22,537 bases of DNA from JBIYSM02 sp044759095 (GTDB lineage: Bacteria > Bacillota > Bacilli > Brevibacillales > Brevibacillaceae), in NCBI RefSeq assembly GCF_044759095.2, contig NZ_JBIYSM020000053.1, forward strand, positions 1 to 22,537. The letters are read 5' to 3'. The notes below the pieces were generated by a model. It was not told where the DNA came from. It saw nothing but the letters and a program-made list of their open reading frames with translations, and did no database searches. Below are positions 7,718-14,090 of the stretch, in pieces (the first letter of the stretch is position 1; the number at the start of each line of letters is the position of its first letter). Made by a program: the position numbers and the translations under genes.

Positions 7718-7877
7718 AGATCCGAGTACAGTATTCAGGCAGTCCGGCGCTATGCCACAGGCGCTGGTTTTCCAGTTCCTGCAGGGCCTTTTGCTGGCGC
7801 AAGATCGCTTCACGCTCCTGGGGAGTAACCTTGCGTTTTTCGATGATAATGGTGAAAAAGATCATCGGAATGTACAT
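7716..7877 (-). CDS. 53-aa YrzI-like small protein
   Basis: A 53-residue protein starting MYIPMIFFTIIIEKRKVTP, that is a short hydrophobic strand, then a basic KRK, then a charged, Gln/Glu-rich amphipathic helix. This layout resembles the very short YrzI-type proteins of Bacillus, whose function is unknown. The ATG (7875-7877) has GGAG about 12 nt upstream, a somewhat long spacing. It shares the pattern of hydrophobic strand, E-K/R-x-x-V-(T/S)-P and helix with the protein at 8020-8181, so the two look like diverged tandem paralogues. It ends at the bidirectional terminator shared with mutY. Confidence 0.6.
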   Translation of the reverse strand: MYIPMIFFTIIIEKRKVTPQEREAILRQQKALQELENQRLWHSAGLPEYCTRI

Positions 7878-7916
7878 TGCGTTTTCACGCTCCTTTTATA
7901 AACAGGTTCCAGTCAG

Positions 7917-7982
7917 TCAGGTACCGTCTATCGATTTTACTCCTGTAAACTTCATAAGTTGACGCCGTTGTTTCTTGGTCAT
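7917..7982 (-). CDS. Possible 21-aa basic micro-ORF
   Basis: ATG at 7980-7982 is preceded by GGGAGGG with ideal spacing and opens a 21-codon frame (MTKKQRRQLMK...) ending in TGA at 7917-7919. The peptide is strongly basic at its N-terminus. It sits between the two YrzI-like genes on the same strand with 37-39 nt on each side. No family is recognised. The ribosome site is the main reason for calling it; it could also be a leader peptide for the gene at 7716-7877. Confidence 0.4.
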   Translation of the reverse strand: MTKKQRRQLMKFTGVKSIDGT

Positions 7983-8019
7983 ACGTTCATCCCTCCCGGG
8001 GTTTAATATCTGGCAGAAA

Positions 8020-8181
8020 TTACATGCGGCTGATAAATTCCGGCAACATGGCTGCTTCCATCGCTTGCGCTTCTTCCCGCTCCTTCAGGAACTGGTTGCG
8101 CTTCATCTCCGCCAGACGCAGTTCGGGGCTGACCGCGTTGCGCTCAATTTTTACGGTAAAGAACAAAAAGTTGAATATCAT
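8020..8181 (-). CDS. 53-aa YrzI-like small protein
   Basis: A 53-residue protein beginning MIFNFLFFTVKIER, followed by a charged helical region rich in Glu, Lys and Met. The start is set at 8179-8181 by AAAGGTGGTGAT a few nt upstream; the frame is open nine codons further but without a ribosome site. The N-terminal hydrophobic strand followed by K-I-E-R matches the layout of Bacillus YrzI-type proteins and of the neighbour at 7716-7877. Role unknown. Confidence 0.65.
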   Translation of the reverse strand: MIFNFLFFTVKIERNAVSPELRLAEMKRNQFLKEREEAQAMEAAMLPEFISRM

Positions 8182-8217
8182 ACGTATCACCACCTTTCCA
8201 TGAAACATGATCTATAG

Positions 8218-8258
8218 AAAAAGACCGCGGGAATGGAAGCATCCTACGGTCTCAATCT
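8218..8258 (-). terminator. Probable minus-strand terminator
   Basis: AGACCG and CGGTCT arms flank about 20 nt, and on the minus strand the stem is followed by TTTTTCT. It lies between the 26-aa micro-ORF and the YrzI-like gene. Confidence 0.55.
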
Positions 8259-8273
8259 GCTTGAGAAAATAAG

Positions 8274-8301
8274 AAAACCGTAAGCGGGAGCGCCTACGGT
8301 T
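8274..8301 (-). terminator. Minus-strand terminator behind the 26-aa micro-ORF
   Basis: AACCGTA and TACGGTT form the outer stem, with GCG/CGC pairs inside, followed on the minus strand by TTCTTATTTT. This gives the upstream 26-codon ORF a complete unit of promoter candidate, ribosome site and terminator. Confidence 0.7.
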
Positions 8302-8339
8302 GTATTGGACGAGAAGGGTATACAAAGGAAAACGAAATG

Positions 8340-8420
8340 CTATTCGTCCGTCCGGGAGGCGCTTCCGTATGAAGTTGGTGTCACTGCAACAAGATCAACC
8401 GTGAGTACTGCATTCATCAT
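8340..8420 (-). CDS. 26-aa micro-ORF with strong ribosome site
   Basis: ATG ATG at 8415-8420 follows AAAGGAGG (8430-8437) with 9-nt spacing and opens a 26-codon frame ending in TAG at 8340-8342. The peptide has a hydrophobic N-terminal half (MMNAVLTVDLVAV) and a polar Ser/Thr-rich tail. No family is recognised, and it is too short for a standard signal peptide plus cargo. A transcription terminator follows within about 40 nt and a candidate sporulation promoter precedes it, which argues for a genuine, dedicated transcript. Confidence 0.5.
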   Translation of the reverse strand: MMNAVLTVDLVAVTPTSYGSASRTDE

Positions 8421-8463
8421 TGGGTGCTGCCTCCTTTCCTTCAAGGTGTATTTGTCGTATCCA

Positions 8464-8490
8464 TAGGATATGGCAAATTTTTCCCGCTGT
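8464..8490 (-). promoter_or_regulatory. Candidate mother-cell (SigK/SigE-like) promoter
   Basis: On the minus strand, CATATCCTA (8464-8472) fits the SigK -10 pattern CATANNNTA. ACA (8488-8490) lies 15 nt upstream, close to the AC-centred SigK -35. Transcription would begin about 35-40 nt before the 26-aa micro-ORF. Both elements are short, so this is a suggestion only. Confidence 0.3.
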
Positions 8491-8612
8491 AAAGCTTTTT
8501 TTGCCCATTTTCAAGTTAAAAGTATTTTCAGAAAATGGAAAACCAAAGGAAGAACGGTTGGGAACAAAATAGGGATGCTATGTTTCATTTTCTGAATGAC
8601 GGAGAGTAATGC

Positions 8613-8664
8613 TTGCTCTCTATGTATTCACCCGCTATAGTTTTATAGTAAAAGTAAGTACTTT
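8613..8664 (+). promoter_or_regulatory. Promoter and putative autoregulatory operator of the marR gene
   Basis: TTGCTC (8613-8618) and TATAGT (8636-8641) are spaced by 17 bp. Just downstream, AAAGTA-AG-TACTTT (8651-8664) is a perfect 6-bp inverted repeat positioned between the expected transcription start and the gene, suitable for autorepression. Confidence 0.5.
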
Positions 8665-8670
8665 CTCAAT

Positions 8671-9117
8671 ATGGGTGATGATGTGAACGAAATGTCCCGC
8701 GCCAAACAAATTGAAGAGCTGGATCAAGTCTTTATCGAAATGGCCAGATTCTTTATCAGCCACTGGCTGTTGGCAGAAGAAGTGGAAATCAGCCCCAAGC
8801 AGTTCATTCTGTTGCGTGTGTTGTACGAGAAACAGCGCAGCACCGTATCCGAGCTGGCTTCCGTGCTGAGACAGTCCAACAGCGCCACGACCATCGCGCT
8901 GAACCGCTTGGTGAAAGCCGGATATGTCGACCGGGTTCGCGACGAGCAGGATCGGCGTGTGGTCTGGGTAACGGTGTCGGCAAAAGCGGTCCCCTTGATC
9001 GAACGTCTGTTGAACAGACGGAGGGAACTCTTGACCAAGCTGTTGGCTAATCTTACCAACGACGAGCTGGAACAGTTTACATACTTTCTCCGAAAATTGA
9101 AGCAAGGCATACAGTGA
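8671..9117 (+). CDS. MarR-family transcriptional regulator
   Basis: A 140-148-residue winged-helix regulator. The recognition region SELASVLRQSNSATTIALNRLVKAGYV is followed by the wing RVRDEQDRRVVWVTVSAKA, which carries the conserved D-x-R-x-x-x-V/W-V pattern of MarR proteins. N- and C-terminal helices provide the dimer interface. The start is uncertain: ATG 8671 has no ribosome site, while GTG 8683 and ATG 8692 lie behind GGGTGAT at 8673-8679. The ligand and targets are unknown. A dyad in its own leader suggests autoregulation, and only a coding remnant follows before the terminator, so any original partner gene appears lost. Confidence 0.9.
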   Translation: MGDDVNEMSRAKQIEELDQVFIEMARFFISHWLLAEEVEISPKQFILLRVLYEKQRSTVSELASVLRQSNSATTIALNRLVKAGYVDRVRDEQDRRVVWVTVSAKAVPLIERLLNRRRELLTKLLANLTNDELEQFTYFLRKLKQGIQ

Positions 9118-9123
9118 CGCTAG

Positions 9124-9252
9124 CCGACGGTAGGACCGGAGGAACTGGCCGATGACAACGCTGTCCGCGTGATGCCGCAAGCGGATCAACCGATCGTTGC
9201 GAACTATTATGGCTGGACCTGGAATGTTCCAGTGGCCAATGAAGATAAATAA
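9124..9252 (+). pseudogene. Short coding remnant, 42 codons, no start
   Basis: After a TAG at 9121-9123 a frame runs 42 codons to TAA at 9250-9252 and ends ...VANYYGWTWNVPVANEDK. The aromatic-rich, plausible protein sequence and the terminator directly after it suggest the C-terminus of a gene once co-transcribed with the marR gene. There is no usable start in this frame with a ribosome site. A perfect GGAGG followed by ATG (9153) exists, but in another frame that closes after six codons, compatible with a frameshifted or deleted gene. The family is not recognised. Confidence 0.35.
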
Positions 9253-9266
9253 TAGGGACATCAGCA

Positions 9267-9298
9267 AGCCCTTTCCGTTCGCGGAAAGGGCTGTTTTG
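9267..9298 (+). terminator. Intrinsic terminator of the marR unit
   Basis: AGCCCTTTCC (9267-9276) pairs perfectly with GGAAAGGGCT (9283-9292) around a 6-nt loop and is followed by GTTTTG. Confidence 0.85.
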
Positions 9299-9668
9299 TG
9301 GTGCGCCTGCGTATGATTTGTACGAATAGGAGCCAAGCGAGCCCTGGTATGTTGGAAGGTAGACCAACACGCGAAGTTACTCAAAAGGAACTGAATTAAC
9401 ACAGTCAGAAAGGAAATATTACTTGATAGAAGCTATATCAGCAGATTAAGACGATAGTGATAATTGTCCGGCGCAAAGACTATAAAATAAAGCCTTTGTT
9501 CGCCGCTTTTTTTGTTGAACTAACGATCTTCGTTAGTTCAATGATGAGTGGCTTCTGCAAAAGTAGATTATGTTCTGCGAAAATAAAGATTTAGACTGAT
9601 CCCGCGCAGTTTTTGAAGCCGATCTACCAATAGGAAGGCGTTCTTAAGTGGCAAACGTGTGATGTATT
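9299..9668. other. 370-bp gene-less stretch with two hairpins
   Basis: No convincing frame on either strand. It contains a terminator-like hairpin (CGGCG-CAAAG at 9469-9478 with CTTTG...CGCCG at 9494-9505, then CTTTTTTT) without any gene in front of it, and directly after it a perfect 11-bp inverted repeat, TTGAACTAACG (9515-9525) and CGTTAGTTCAA (9531-9541). The GC content falls from here on, so this stretch holds the left boundary of the AT-rich accessory block. A small RNA ending at the first hairpin, or mobile-element debris, are both possible. Confidence 0.5.
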
Positions 9669-11048
9669 TTATAACCATGCCTTTTTTAAGAGCTTCACAC
9701 CAAGCTGGATTTCATCACAAGAAAGATTACTAAAACCAAGTTTAATAATTGGTTTATCGGTATGATTTTTAATGAAGTAGAGTGAGGTAGGGTAAACTTT
9801 AACACCATGAAGAGAAGCATGTTGAATTAGCCATTCTTCTGAACGCTTCAAATGTACTTTGGCTAATAAGTACAAACCAGACTGCTCTCCAATAATGGAT
9901 ATATTTTGCTCGAATTGCTTTCTTAATTCTGATACTAAGTGCTGCATTTTTCGTTTATAAACAAGACGCATACGCTTAATATGGCGATTCCACTCTCCAT
10001 CTTCCATAAATTTAGCCATTGTGAGTTGGCTAAGAATTGAAGTGGTACTTTCGAAACGAAGAAATTGATTTTTATAACGGTTTAAAAGTGGCTGTGGCAA
10101 CACCATATAGCTTAAGCGAATTCCTGGAAGAAAGGACTTTGAGAAATTCCCTAGATAAATGACTCTTGCTGAATCTATGGAAGCGAGAGCTGGAAATGGT
10201 TGTTGTGTATAGCGAAATTCACTATCATAATCGTCTTCGATAATATATCCTTCCATCTTGTTAGCCCAATGAATAAGCATTTGACGTTGTTGAATGGACA
10301 TGCTTACCCCCAATGGACTGTGATGGGAAGGGGTTACATAGATTAATCGTGATTTCATTTGTTCTAATTGTGAAAGATCAGCACCTGTTTCATAAACCGG
10401 CAAAGATTCAAACATAAAACGATGGAATTGAAAAGCTTCCCTAGCACCGTCGTAACCAGGGTCTTCAACTATAATACTCTGGAACTCATCCTTCAGTATA
10501 TGCCCAAGGTATACAAGCATTTGTTGGGTACTACTTCCGATAATGATTGCATTTGGATCTGTTCTCACCCCACGAGACTGGAGTAAATATGCTGCGATTT
10601 GTTCGCGTAGGCACAATTCGCCAAAAGGTTCCCCGTATCGAAAGCTGTCCTTTACTGTTAATACCTGATTCGAGATCCTCCTCCACGTTATTAAAGGGAA
10701 ATGCGATTGATCGACCACGTCTGCGCGGAAATCAATGCGAACAGGTGGTACCGGCTCTGTTTGCTTGTGATGAGAAGAGCTGTGAGCTTCTTGAGATAAA
10801 AGGGGTTCTAACTCATTTACAAAATAACCTTTTCGGCTCTCTCCACGAATATACCCTTCAGCAACAAGTTGTTCATATGCCATTAATGTTGTATTACGGC
10901 TTACATGTAAGGAATCTGCAAGTTGACGAATGGAGGGCAAGAGCTCATTCGCCTTTAAGTCGCCTTGTTCAATAAATGATTTAAATTTCTCGTAGATTTG
11001 TTTGTATTTAGGAGAGTTATCTTCGAAGGTAAAAATGGTATTTTTCAT
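9669..11048 (-). CDS. MocR-type regulator (GntR HTH fused to aminotransferase domain)
   Basis: A 459-residue protein with an N-terminal GntR winged helix (residues about 5-75: LPSIRQLADSLHVSRNTTLMAYEQLVAEGYI), a linker rich in Ser, His and Pro, and a fold-type I PLP aminotransferase domain. PLP features are visible: EDPGYDGAREAF, EDDYDSEFRY, and the Schiff-base lysine in LGNFSKSFLPGIRLSYMV. MocR proteins use PLP or a PLP adduct as effector and usually control a divergently transcribed gene. I start it at ATG 11046-11048 (MKNTIFTF), with GAGGGGGTG immediately upstream. It is divergent from paiB-lysE-type genes, which are its likely targets. Codon use is AT-rich, like the rest of the block. Confidence 0.9.
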   Translation of the reverse strand: MKNTIFTFEDNSPKYKQIYEKFKSFIEQGDLKANELLPSIRQLADSLHVSRNTTLMAYEQLVAEGYIRGESRKGYFVNELEPLLSQEAHSSSHHKQTEPVPPVRIDFRADVVDQSHFPLITWRRISNQVLTVKDSFRYGEPFGELCLREQIAAYLLQSRGVRTDPNAIIIGSSTQQMLVYLGHILKDEFQSIIVEDPGYDGAREAFQFHRFMFESLPVYETGADLSQLEQMKSRLIYVTPSHHSPLGVSMSIQQRQMLIHWANKMEGYIIEDDYDSEFRYTQQPFPALASIDSARVIYLGNFSKSFLPGIRLSYMVLPQPLLNRYKNQFLRFESTTSILSQLTMAKFMEDGEWNRHIKRMRLVYKRKMQHLVSELRKQFEQNISIIGEQSGLYLLAKVHLKRSEEWLIQHASLHGVKVYPTSLYFIKNHTDKPIIKLGFSNLSCDEIQLGVKLLKKAWL

Positions 11049-11171
11049 TGGCACCCCCTCTGACATGTGGATTTTTTTAATATTGTACCTTTTTTCGTGT
11101 CAGCTTGAATTATATCATACCGTGTAAAGGATATGTGTTGTATGTAAAAAACAGGATTGAGGAGGTTTCAC
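11049..11171. promoter_or_regulatory. Divergent regulatory region between mocR and paiB
   Basis: This 123-bp AT-rich interval must hold both promoters and the MocR operator. ATATC...GGATAT arms around 11112-11134 and recurrent GTGT/TACC words are visible, but no operator can be fixed with confidence. Confidence 0.4.
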
Positions 11172-11789
11172 ATGTATATGCCAGAGCATTTTACGATGGA
11201 AGATGTTACTGTTGCCTACCATGTCATACAGGAGAACAGTTTTGCAACTTTGTTTTCCATTCATAAAGGAATGCCCTTCGCTACACATTTACCACTGTTG
11301 TTAAATAAGGAGCAAACCTATTTGTACGGTCATTTTGCCCGTCCAAACCCGCAGTGGCAGGATATTCAAAATCAGACAGTCTTAGCCGTTTTCCATGGTC
11401 CTCATTGTTATATCTCTCCCTCTTGGTATGAGACCAATCAAGCAGTGCCAACGTGGAATTATGTGACCGTTCATGTTTACGGACAAGTTGAGCTAATCGA
11501 GGATGAACACGAGCTAATGAGTTCCTTGAATGATATGGTATTGAAGTATGAAGCTCCTGACAGTTCTTACAGATTGCAGGATGTAGATGCTGAATTTCTC
11601 TCAGCTATGAACAAAGGGGTGCAAGGATTCAAAATTAAAATCGATAGGATTGAAGGGAAAGCAAAGCTAAGTCAAAACCATTCCAAGCACAGACAAGAGC
11701 TCGTAATAAAACAGTTGGAACAGATTCTATTTCCAAACGAGCAACAAATTGCCTCCCTGATGAAAGCGAACCTTAAAAATAAAGTGTAA
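11172..11789 (+). CDS. paiB: PaiB-type FMN-binding transcriptional regulator
   Basis: A 205-residue protein matching the PaiB/FMN-binding negative transcriptional regulator family, about the length of B. subtilis PaiB (about 207). Diagnostic stretches are the N-terminal MYMPEHF, FATHLPLLL, HFARPNPQW, FHGPHCYISPSWY, VPTWNYVTVHVYG and the late GVQGFKIKIDRIEGKAKLSQN. PaiB forms an FMN-type split barrel; in B. subtilis paiB, with the acetyltransferase gene paiA, affects protease production and sporulation. No paiA is present here; instead a LysE-type exporter follows. The ATG at 11172 is 6 nt after GAGGAGG. The frame extends to a TTG at 11157, but that overlaps the ribosome site. Confidence 0.9.
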   Translation: MYMPEHFTMEDVTVAYHVIQENSFATLFSIHKGMPFATHLPLLLNKEQTYLYGHFARPNPQWQDIQNQTVLAVFHGPHCYISPSWYETNQAVPTWNYVTVHVYGQVELIEDEHELMSSLNDMVLKYEAPDSSYRLQDVDAEFLSAMNKGVQGFKIKIDRIEGKAKLSQNHSKHRQELVIKQLEQILFPNEQQIASLMKANLKNKV

Positions 11790-11821
11790 CCTTGCTTTCA
11801 CCAATCAAGGAGGAGCCCATC

Positions 11822-11884
11822 ATGTGCAAAAATACAACAAGGAGTTGCATATTATGGAGTTTTCAACTATTTGGCTATTTGTAA
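11822..11884 (+). CDS. Possible 20-aa leader ORF overlapping the exporter start
   Basis: ATG at 11822, 8 nt after AAGGAGG (11807-11813), opens a 20-codon frame ending in TAA at 11882-11884. It is out of frame with the exporter gene and overlaps its first ten codons. The better ribosome site therefore belongs to this ORF, and the exporter may be translationally coupled to it. The alternative is that the exporter itself starts at the GTG 11824 using the same ribosome site. Confidence 0.3.
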   Translation: MCKNTTRSCILWSFQLFGYL

Positions 11885-12483
11885 TTGCTGCTGCTACATT
11901 GTTAATAATACCTGGACCAGCTGTGTTTTATATTATGGCAAGAAGTATAGATCAAGGGAAGAAAGCGGGACTGGTATCAGTTCTTGGTGTATCTCTTGGT
12001 GGTTCTGTTCACGTTTTAGCTGGAGCAATTGGAGTTTCTGCGATCCTTATGACATCAGCAACAGCCTTTAATATCGTTAAATACCTGGGTGCTGCTTATC
12101 TTATCTATCTGGGGTGTAAGACTTTATTTTCTACATCTGATAGTACGACTTCAGAAATTCCAAAAGCCCCTCGCCAAAAATTATTAAAGATTTTTTACGA
12201 ATCAGCGCTCGTAGAAGTAATGAATCCTAAGACAGCACTCTTTTTTTTAGCCTTCTTTCCGCAATTCATATCACCTTCTGCTGGTTCAGTCACAGTACAA
12301 TTTTTACTTTTAGGAACTATATTTATTATCCTAGCTCTTATTAGTGATGGTCTGTATGCAGTTCTTGCAGCAAGTATTAGAAAGCGGATGAAAGTGAGTT
12401 CAAAGTTACAGAATCGGATAACTGGTTATTTATATATTGTTCTAGGGGTATTCTCCGCCTTTGCGAGCCCCTCCAAGACATAA
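11854..12483 (+). CDS. LysE/RhtB-family amino acid exporter
   Basis: A 209-residue protein with five to six hydrophobic segments. The N-terminal LLIIPGPAVFYIMARSIDQGKKAGL is the LysE/RhtB signature (PGP motif followed by a basic loop), and VEVMNPKTALFFLAFFPQFI is the second family block. Members export lysine, arginine, threonine, homoserine, leucine or similar compounds across the cytoplasmic membrane; the substrate here is not readable. I choose ATG 11854 because AAGGAG lies 9 nt upstream and family homology begins there. It follows paiB by 64 nt on the same strand, and the pair stands divergent to a MocR regulator, so an amino-acid or amine-responsive export module is inferred. Confidence 0.85.
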   Translation: MEFSTIWLFVIAAATLLIIPGPAVFYIMARSIDQGKKAGLVSVLGVSLGGSVHVLAGAIGVSAILMTSATAFNIVKYLGAAYLIYLGCKTLFSTSDSTTSEIPKAPRQKLLKIFYESALVEVMNPKTALFFLAFFPQFISPSAGSVTVQFLLLGTIFIILALISDGLYAVLAASIRKRMKVSSKLQNRITGYLYIVLGVFSAFASPSKT

Positions 12484-12515
12484 GAGTGTTATGATGAAAA
12501 TTTATCGTGTGGTCG

Positions 12516-12530
12516 TGTTGTGACACAACA
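12516..12530. promoter_or_regulatory. Perfect 15-bp palindrome, possible operator
   Basis: TGTTGTG-A-CACAACA is a perfect 7-bp inverted repeat with a single central base, 50 bp before the start of the B3/B4-domain gene. It is too small and lacks a U-tract for a terminator, so a protein-binding site is more likely. Confidence 0.4.
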
Positions 12531-12580
12531 AATAGCAATTCTACCAAGACAATAAGTAAAATGAAATGGAGAGATATTTT

Positions 12581-13291
12581 ATGCCTAGATTTATCATTGA
12601 AGATGATTTTTGGTCGTTATTCCCTCATGCAAAAATAGGCACCGTTATTTGCCAGGGGATTGATAATTCAATAAGGGACGTTGAAATCTACGAGAAGCTG
12701 CTGCAGGAGGCAGAGAAAGAAGCACATAAATTTTTCAGTCTGGAGGAATTCAGTAGTAATCCAGTCATATTCGTTTGGCGAGAAACTTTTCAAAAATTTA
12801 AGACAAAGAAAGGGGCAAGGTGTTCCATTGAGGCTTTATTAAAAAGAGTGAAAAATGGCAATCATATCGGAACAATAAACCCGCTTGTTGACATCTATAA
12901 TTCAATTTCATTACGTTATGGGCTTCCGTGTGGTGGAGAAGATATCGACACTTTTGTAGGAGATATTCGGCTAACCCGGGCAAATGGTAACGAACCGTTT
13001 ATCCCATTGGGAAGTGATGAAAATGCTTCACCATATGAAGGTGAAATGGTTTATAAAGATGATGCCGGTGCAATATGCAGATGCTGGAATTGGCGTGAAG
13101 CTAAGAGGACAATGTTAACAGAAAATACAAAAAATGCATTCCTCTGTATCGAATTAATAGATGAAACAAGAAATGATGAGTTTCATATGGCACTTAAAGA
13201 ATTGTCTGATTTAGTGTCACAGAATCTTGGTGGTATTGTGAAGATTGAAGTGTTAGATATTAATAATAGGGAAATTACAATCTTTGGTTAA
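12581..13291 (+). CDS. B3/B4 (PheRS beta-like) domain protein
   Basis: A 236-residue protein with the B3/B4 domain also found in the beta subunit of phenylalanyl-tRNA synthetase, where it supports editing. Recognisable blocks are RFIIEDDFWSLFPHAKIG, WRETFQKFKTKKGARCSIEALLKRV, INPLVDIYNSISLRYGLPCGGED and the RCWNWREAKRTMLTENTKNA region. Stand-alone members are widespread; some are thought to hydrolyse mischarged tRNA, most are untested. The ATG at 12581 follows GGAGAG; the ATG at 12566 in the same frame has no ribosome site. It lies alone behind a 15-bp palindrome, in AT-rich DNA. Confidence 0.75.
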   Translation: MPRFIIEDDFWSLFPHAKIGTVICQGIDNSIRDVEIYEKLLQEAEKEAHKFFSLEEFSSNPVIFVWRETFQKFKTKKGARCSIEALLKRVKNGNHIGTINPLVDIYNSISLRYGLPCGGEDIDTFVGDIRLTRANGNEPFIPLGSDENASPYEGEMVYKDDAGAICRCWNWREAKRTMLTENTKNAFLCIELIDETRNDEFHMALKELSDLVSQNLGGIVKIEVLDINNREITIFG

Positions 13292-13320
13292 GGTCAAATT
13301 GCGTTTAAAAATGATGCCCT

Positions 13321-13592
13321 GTGAGTCGATATGGACAAAAATACGGTTTCGTCCAGAATAAATGCTTATCAGGACTCTACAAGACTCTCGCTGCGAATTT
13401 ATTGCATGAAAATGGAGGGTTATTTTTTTGATAGAAAAGCATTTGGTATTCAACCCCGGCAAATTGAAAAGCACGCAGTTGCTTTTGCAAATGCAGATGG
13501 TGGGGAGTTAGTAATTGGAATTGCTGATGATAGTGTATATGTGCGTCACTCTGCATCTTCTATACTTTATAGGGATCCCGTAAAGAATTCTA
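13321..13592 (+). pseudogene. AlbA_2-type ATP-binding/DNA-binding protein, frameshifted and truncated
   Basis: From a GTG at 13321 one frame encodes ...GLYKTLAANLLHENGGLFF and then stops; the adjacent frame continues FFDRKAFGIQPRQIEKHAVA and FANADGGELVIGIADD, the hallmark of AlbA_2 (Schlafen-like AAA_4) domains. The switch falls in a run of seven T at 13423-13429, so a one-base change in a homopolymer explains it. After GIADD the similarity ends and the frame runs into unrelated sequence. The gene is thus both frameshifted and 3'-truncated, fused to the exporter fragment that follows. Confidence 0.6.
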
Positions 13593-13868
13593 GGGGTATT
13601 TGGCGTATGTGTCCTCATCTATCCGACCTTAAATAATTTTCAAGGGATTAATGATTTAAAAGGAATTATCATTGCTTTTTTAGGTACGCTTCTTACAGCT
13701 GTTGGTGATGCCAGTTCTGCAAGAGATGCTAATCTAAAGGTAGACCCTATCTATGCAAATGCTATTGGATTTACAGTGGGCAGTATATTGATGGGGTCAA
13801 TTGTACTGTTCCAAGGACAAAAAATAATACTTCCAACAACAGTTACATATTCAACTTTCGCACCTTGA
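13593..13868 (+). pseudogene. Fragment of a DMT/EamA-family transporter
   Basis: A 91-codon open frame without a start reads GVFGVCVLIYPTLNNFQGIN, a membrane segment IIIAFLGTLLTAVGDASSAR, and a second hydrophobic block AIGFTVGSILMGSIVLFQGQ, ending abruptly at TGA (13866-13868). The two hydrophobic hairpins and the conserved small-residue pattern fit the middle of a ten-helix drug/metabolite transporter. Both the N-terminal and C-terminal helices are missing, so the product cannot be a functional carrier. It continues directly from the AlbA_2 fragment, which points to a deletion junction near 13560-13593. Confidence 0.6.
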
Positions 13869-13901
13869 AAAACGTCCTCCGATCATGTGGTGCATGAATA
13901 G

Positions 13902-14090
13902 AAGGGCAATCAAGTTGTAACCTTGACAAATCTGATTAGCAAAAAGAAATACACCATTCATTTTGATAAAATTAGTGTGTCCAGCACTAACCCAAAATGG
14001 GGCTTCTTAGTCAATTACAGCAATGGATTGCCGCTCTTCCCAGCTACATCAAGAGTTGTTTGGCAATTTCGTCCTGCGAAAGTTGAGTGA
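13902..14090 (+). pseudogene. Unidentified C-terminal gene fragment
   Basis: After a TAG at 13899-13901 a frame of 62 codons runs to TGA at 14088-14090 and has good protein character: TNLISKKKYTIHFDKISVSS, then NPKWGFLVNYSNGLPLF and VVWQFRPAKVE. The alternating beta-strand pattern suggests the end of a secreted or beta-rich domain. There is no start or ribosome site and I do not recognise the family. Together with the two fragments upstream it forms a run of gene remnants at the right edge of the AT-rich block. Confidence 0.35.

Noticed and set aside
8635..9402. 255-codon minus-strand frame across marR
   Set aside because: Antisense to a clear MarR gene and across its promoter and terminator; no recognisable domain.
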